Origin: Nitrospinaceae bacterium
GTDB lineage: Bacteria; Nitrospinota; Nitrospinia; Nitrospinales; VA-1
NCBI GenBank assembly: GCA_029261455.1
Contig: JAJDBH010000116.1
Coordinates: 1 to 64,000, forward strand
Direction of reading: 5' to 3'
Length of the DNA stretch: 64,000 nt
This document shows, piece by piece, positions 60,382-64,000 of the stretch. Made by a program: the position numbers and the translations under genes. The notes under the pieces are model-generated. The model was not told the origin of the DNA. It saw only the letters and a program-made list of their open reading frames with translations, and did not search any database. Numbering within the stretch: position 1 is the stretch's first letter; each line of letters begins with the position of its first letter.

Positions 60382-61647
60382 TTAAATTGTCAGGGTTTTC
60401 GAAATGATTTTAGCCATTTTTTCAGAGGCGCCTTTTTGCTCCGTGGTGAAGGAGAGGGCTTTTTCTGCTAGTTCTTGGCGTAGGCTTTCGTTTTCCAGCA
60501 AGCTATGCACTTTTTCTTTGATATCCTTAGAGTTCTTCACCGTAATAGCTAGCCCCAGTTCATGTGCTTTGTCGGCGACATGACCGATATTTTCAATAAA
60601 AGGTCCATGCATAACTGGCAGGCCGTATGACAGCGGTTCGATCAGGCTGTGGCCTCCACCAGGTTTTAAAAGGCTTTTGCCAATGAGAGCTACTTGCCCT
60701 AAGGAGTAAACCTGAGCTAGTTCACCCATCGTATCAAGGAGGATGACAGTTTTTGCATGTTCCATTAAGGACCGGAGGGTGAATGAAATGTTTTTCTTTT
60801 TAAGGAGCGTGACCACTTCTTCTACTCGTTCAATTCTGCGTGGCGCAAGGATCAAAACCAGATTGGGGTGCTCAGCTTTCAATTGCTGATGTGTTTCCAA
60901 AATAATTTCTTCCTCACCGGCATGGGTGCTGCCTGCTACCCATACTGGCGTGTCTTTCTTAAGCTTGAAAGTTTTTCGCAATTGTTCTTTCTCTGCATCG
61001 GTCAGTGGTTGTTGCGCGTCATATTTAGGATCGCCCATCACCTCAATACGCTCCCGGTCCACACCTAGAGTTAGTGCAGCTTTTTCCCCATTGTCGTTTT
61101 GCATGCCAAGGTGATGAAACTTTTGAAAGGTGTCTTTGAAAAGGGAGCCAGCGATAAGGTATCGTCGAGCGGACCTTTCAGATAAACGGCCGTTGAATAA
61201 AAGAATCGGGATTTTTTTTCTATATAACAGGTCGATCAAGCCGGGCCAGAACCCAGTGTCGGTGACGACATGAAGATCGGGATTGATTCGTTTCAATGCC
61301 AGTTGAGTGAAGGGTAGGCAATCAAGCGGATGAAAAAACACATAGTCGGCGATGCTCATTTTGAGTGCTGCGGCATAGCCCGAGTCAGTGGTTACAGAAA
61401 GCGCGATAGTGAGTGTGGGGTTTTGCTCACGCACCCGTTTGAGGACGGGTGTGGCGGCTACGACCTCTCCCATCGAAAGCGCATGCAACCAGAGGGTTTT
61501 CCCGTCCGAATTTTTTATGGTAGGAACCCATCCAAAATGATGGATCAGCCCTTTCCACTTATGTTTGGAGGACAACGCTATGAGTGAGAACAGGGGGAGA
61601 AGAAGGATTGCGACAAAAAGTGATAGAAGGTGATAAAAATAAATCAT
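60382..61647 (-). CDS. Kdo-transferase-like paralogue (WaaA/KdtA family, GT30), copy 2
   Basis: A 421 aa protein from the ATG at 61647; the track's TTG at 61701 would run into the preceding gene. An N-terminal membrane segment precedes the GT-B fold. It keeps the GE catalytic motif (LHALSMGEVVAATP), GRLSERSARRY, GSTHAGEEE and the C-terminal GGHSLIEPLSYGLPVMHGP. The core motif E-[AT]-E-L-W-P of WaaA is altered to D-T-G-F-W-P. So it may use another acceptor or donor, or be inactive. It lies 31 bp after a standard WaaA gene, an ancient tandem duplicate. Confidence 0.85.
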   Translation of the reverse strand: MIYFYHLLSLFVAILLLPLFSLIALSSKHKWKGLIHHFGWVPTIKNSDGKTLWLHALSMGEVVAATPVLKRVREQNPTLTIALSVTTDSGYAAALKMSIADYVFFHPLDCLPFTQLALKRINPDLHVVTDTGFWPGLIDLLYRKKIPILLFNGRLSERSARRYLIAGSLFKDTFQKFHHLGMQNDNGEKAALTLGVDRERIEVMGDPKYDAQQPLTDAEKEQLRKTFKLKKDTPVWVAGSTHAGEEEIILETHQQLKAEHPNLVLILAPRRIERVEEVVTLLKKKNISFTLRSLMEHAKTVILLDTMGELAQVYSLGQVALIGKSLLKPGGGHSLIEPLSYGLPVMHGPFIENIGHVADKAHELGLAITVKNSKDIKEKVHSLLENESLRQELAEKALSFTTEQKGASEKMAKIISKTLTI

Positions 61648-61678
61648 CAAAACGGGTGTCCCATATAGGAGGATATGC

Positions 61679-62920
61679 CTAGGTTGAGCGGATGAGCTCA
61701 ATGTTCCTTCTTAATGCGCCGCTGTTGGCCTTGACTGTTTTTTCTGCAGCTTGGCTCAGCTTCTGGCGTTCGTCCGGGTTCATCAGTAACCGTTTTAAAA
61801 CATCGTAGAGTTCTTCTATATTTTGCAGTTGCAGGCCTCCTTCGGACTGCTTGAAAAGTTTGGCTTCTTCCTCAAAATTATTCATAAATTTGCCGAACAG
61901 AACCGGCTTTCCCAATGCCGCTGGCTCGAGAATATTGTGACCGCCAAACCGGGGATTGAATCCACCTCCAACATAAGCCACAGTTGCGCTTTTGTAGAAG
62001 GCGTTGAGTTTTCCCAGACTGTCTACCAGTAAGACGCTACAGTTTGTCAAGTCATCCTGTTTAGAGAGCAAGGCATACTCCACTTCGAACTCCCGGATAA
62101 GATCTTCGACTTCGCGGCACCTTTCCATATGTCTGGGGGCAATCACCCCGATAAGGTTGGGGAACTCTTTTTGAAGTTGAACCAGTGCCTCCATGATCGG
62201 GCCTTCTTCTCCAGGGCGGGTAGAACCAAAAACCAGGACCATGGAGTCGGCTTTCCATTGCGGCTGGAACTTATCCTCCGTTTCAATAGAGGTCACATCG
62301 AATTTTATGTTTCCTGTAGCCAGAACTTTTTCCTTAGCTACGCCTAACTGCAAAAACCGGTCTGCATCCGTTTGAGATCGCATTGAAAACTGTCCGATCG
62401 ATTCAGTCATCCATAACAGGAAGGCCGGGAACTTTCCATAGCTCTGAACAGATTTTTCCGAGACCCGTCCATTTACCTGGATGACCGGAATGCTTCGGCG
62501 TTTACATAGGCGCAGTAAAGAAGGCCATAACTCTGCTTCGATCAGAACCAGTTTAGAAGGCTGTAAACGATCAAAGACAGGATTCAGCCAGAACGGGAAG
62601 TCCAGTGGCAGTCTAAATACATTGGGAAGTTTTTCTTCTAAGGCTAATGCATAACCGGTGGGGGTAAACGTAGACAGGGCTATTGGGCGGGATTCCCCTT
62701 CCTTGATAAGACCTGCAATGAGGATTTTAGCCAGACGAACTTCTCCAACCGATGAGGCATGAATCCACAACGTATCTTTTAGCTCTGGCAGGGAGTTGGC
62801 TCCCTTCATTCTCCCCTTTATTTCATTGCGGAAAGAGGAAGAGACCAAGGCTCTTAAAATAAGAAAAGGAGAAGCCAAAAGCAGTAGCCCTCCTACAAGA
62901 ATATAATACAAAAAATCCAT
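61679..62920 (-). CDS. waaA: 3-Deoxy-D-manno-octulosonic acid transferase WaaA (KdtA)
   Basis: Transfers Kdo from CMP-Kdo to lipid A precursor at the inner face of the membrane. At 413 aa, with an N-terminal membrane anchor, it has HASSVGEVRLA (catalytic Glu), LIEAELWPSLL, the NGRVSEKSVQSYG motif, FGSTRPGEE and PRFGGHNILEPAALGKPVLFG. The order waaA-lpxK, here divergent, links it to lipid A synthesis. It is followed by a paralogue with altered core motif. Confidence 0.93.
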   Translation of the reverse strand: MDFLYYILVGGLLLLASPFLILRALVSSSFRNEIKGRMKGANSLPELKDTLWIHASSVGEVRLAKILIAGLIKEGESRPIALSTFTPTGYALALEEKLPNVFRLPLDFPFWLNPVFDRLQPSKLVLIEAELWPSLLRLCKRRSIPVIQVNGRVSEKSVQSYGKFPAFLLWMTESIGQFSMRSQTDADRFLQLGVAKEKVLATGNIKFDVTSIETEDKFQPQWKADSMVLVFGSTRPGEEGPIMEALVQLQKEFPNLIGVIAPRHMERCREVEDLIREFEVEYALLSKQDDLTNCSVLLVDSLGKLNAFYKSATVAYVGGGFNPRFGGHNILEPAALGKPVLFGKFMNNFEEEAKLFKQSEGGLQLQNIEELYDVLKRLLMNPDERQKLSQAAEKTVKANSGALRRNIELIRST

Positions 62921-63030
62921 AAGCTGGGAGTATACTCCTAAAACATTAGAGGGCCTCTAAAAATTGCGAATTTTTAGAATACTAAAGTATTGATTGTTCG
63001 AACAGCCCGTTTAAGTCTGAGCAAAAAATC

Positions 63031-64000
63031 ATGTCTGAAATTTTTTATAAAATTATATCGCCTGATCGCAAATGGTACTGGTTTCCGGTTTTTGCAATCT
63101 TGATACTCATTTCTTTTGTTTATTCATTGGGCCACCATTTTCGTCTTTGGGCTTATAGATGGGGAGTGTTTCCGAGCCGCAAGCTCAATTGCCGGGTGAT
63201 CAGCGTTGGCAACCTGACCTTGGGGGGAACAGGAAAAACCCCATTTGTTATGATGATTGCCGAAACTCTCAGGGGAAATGGACTAAAACCTGCCATTCTC
63301 AGCCGAGGTTATGGGGGGAAATCTGGCAACCCGGTCAATGTGGTCTGTGATGGGAAGCAGACGCTTCTTTCCCCGGAATGGGTAGGTGATGAAGCGGTTA
63401 TGATGGCGGAAAAACTCAAAAACGTTCCGGTATTAACCGGTCCGGACCGTTATCAGACGGGGCGGTATGCGCTCGAGCATTTTGATGTCGATACTCTGGT
63501 TCTGGATGATGGATTTCAACATCTGGCATTAAATCGCGATCTGGACATTTTGCTTTTCGACCATTTCAGGCCTCTGGGTAACGGTCATTTGTTTCCGGCA
63601 GGAGAACTGCGCGAACCTGCAGGAGCAACACGAAGAGCAGATATGGTTTGCTTCACCCATTATTCTGGTGGTGCCATCAACTTTGATCCAGACCTTTTGG
63701 GTTCTGTTCCGCAGGTGAAGACACATCTTCGTCTGGACTCCATAATTCGTATGGATGATGAGGAAGTGTTGGATACGGAAATTTTTAAGAAAGAACCGGT
63801 CGCGGCGTTTTGTGGAATCGCCAAGCCGGAAGGGTTCAGACAGATTTTGCGGGACTCGCAGATTCAGCCAAAGTTTTTCAAATCCTTTCCTGATCATCAT
63901 CCTTACACTATGCAGGACATTAAAGAATTGGAAGCCCGTGCGATAAAAGAGGGCGCTCGGTTTATCCTGCTCCCGGAAAAAGATGCAGTGAAACTCAAGG
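63031..64000 (+). CDS. lpxK: Tetraacyldisaccharide 4'-kinase LpxK (partial, runs off window)
   Basis: The lipid A kinase that phosphorylates the 4' position. The ORF runs off the window, so the track misses it. From the ATG at 63031 at least 323 codons are open. A membrane anchor (about 18-36) precedes the P-loop SVGNLTLGGTGKTPFV. The family motifs SRGYGG, GDEAVMMA and LDDGFQHLALNRDLDILLFD, then PAGELREP, follow. It is divergent from waaA. Confidence 0.93.
   Translation, partial: MSEIFYKIISPDRKWYWFPVFAILILISFVYSLGHHFRLWAYRWGVFPSRKLNCRVISVGNLTLGGTGKTPFVMMIAETLRGNGLKPAILSRGYGGKSGNPVNVVCDGKQTLLSPEWVGDEAVMMAEKLKNVPVLTGPDRYQTGRYALEHFDVDTLVLDDGFQHLALNRDLDILLFDHFRPLGNGHLFPAGELREPAGATRRADMVCFTHYSGGAINFDPDLLGSVPQVKTHLRLDSIIRMDDEEVLDTEIFKKEPVAAFCGIAKPEGFRQILRDSQIQPKFFKSFPDHHPYTMQDIKELEARAIKEGARFILLPEKDAVKLK

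Overview
The window is chromosomal DNA of moderate G+C (about 45-48% by eye) from a Gram-negative bacterium with lipopolysaccharide. It encodes lipid A/Kdo and LPS-export functions (LpxK, two Kdo-transferase-like proteins, an MsbA-like exporter, LptE), a type IV pilus alignment/secretin operon (PilMNOPQ), a type IVa pilin, and many lipoproteins and exported small proteins. The TPR proteins, DUF4124-type proteins, two-subunit TPP decarboxylase and abundant PAS/HisKA kinases recall Nitrospinota or deltaproteobacterium-grade marine lineages. This placement is inference from gene content; there is no rRNA or other phylogenetic marker strong enough to settle it without a search. No phage, transposase, CRISPR array, tRNA or rRNA was recognised.

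Layout. 1-2.1 kb: an epimerase and a two-subunit ComDE-like TPP decarboxylase. 2.1-5.3 kb: two low-complexity small proteins (one FlaG-like), an MsbA-like ABC exporter and an Xre regulator. 5.6-8.5 kb (minus): a membrane glycosyltransferase and NagZ. 8.5-15.3 kb: a FabF-like ketosynthase, a lipoprotein, a TPR protein flanked by inverted GC-rich repeats, two unknown proteins and MiaB. 15.5-23.9 kb: a small Xre regulator, then pilM-N-O-P-Q, aroB and a DUF4124 protein. 24-28.9 kb: aldehyde dehydrogenase, an MBL-fold hydrolase, a degenerate ADP-ribosylglycohydrolase homologue and a BamE-like exported protein. 29.2-32 kb (minus): nadD-rsfS-DksA-like-LapA/TPR operon. 32.2-36 kb: pilin, YfhO-like membrane protein, BtuF-like protein. 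36-37.4 kb: a pentapeptide-repeat membrane protein. 37.6-45.5 kb: nadB-ftsK-retropepsin, then SGNH-like, PlsC, gamma-carbonic anhydrase-like and MtnP-like genes. 45.5-50.9 kb: rhodanese, TPR, RlmM-like, a histidine kinase/response regulator/Hpt cluster and rpsT. 50.9-55 kb (minus): leuS-lptE-holA. 55-64 kb: an SSS symporter, two sensor kinases, tandem Kdo-transferase paralogues and the start of lpxK.

How parts fit together. The envelope theme dominates: lipid A kinase, Kdo transfer, lipid flipping, LPS outer-membrane insertion, phospholipid acylation and peptidoglycan recycling are all represented. The pilus operon and the distant pilin gene supply the core of a type IVa pilus. NAD synthesis is split between nadB and nadD.

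The least ordinary items are: a PilP with a long N-terminal extension resembling DUF2059 repeats; an ADP-ribosylglycohydrolase homologue that has lost its metal-binding motifs; a second WaaA paralogue with an altered core motif; a pentapeptide-repeat protein ending in a channel-like membrane module; and a family of about 60-75 bp repeats sitting directly after stop codons, one copy of which forms the 3' end of miaB. I did not find a clearly new multi-gene system; the candidates above are single-gene or repeat-level novelties.
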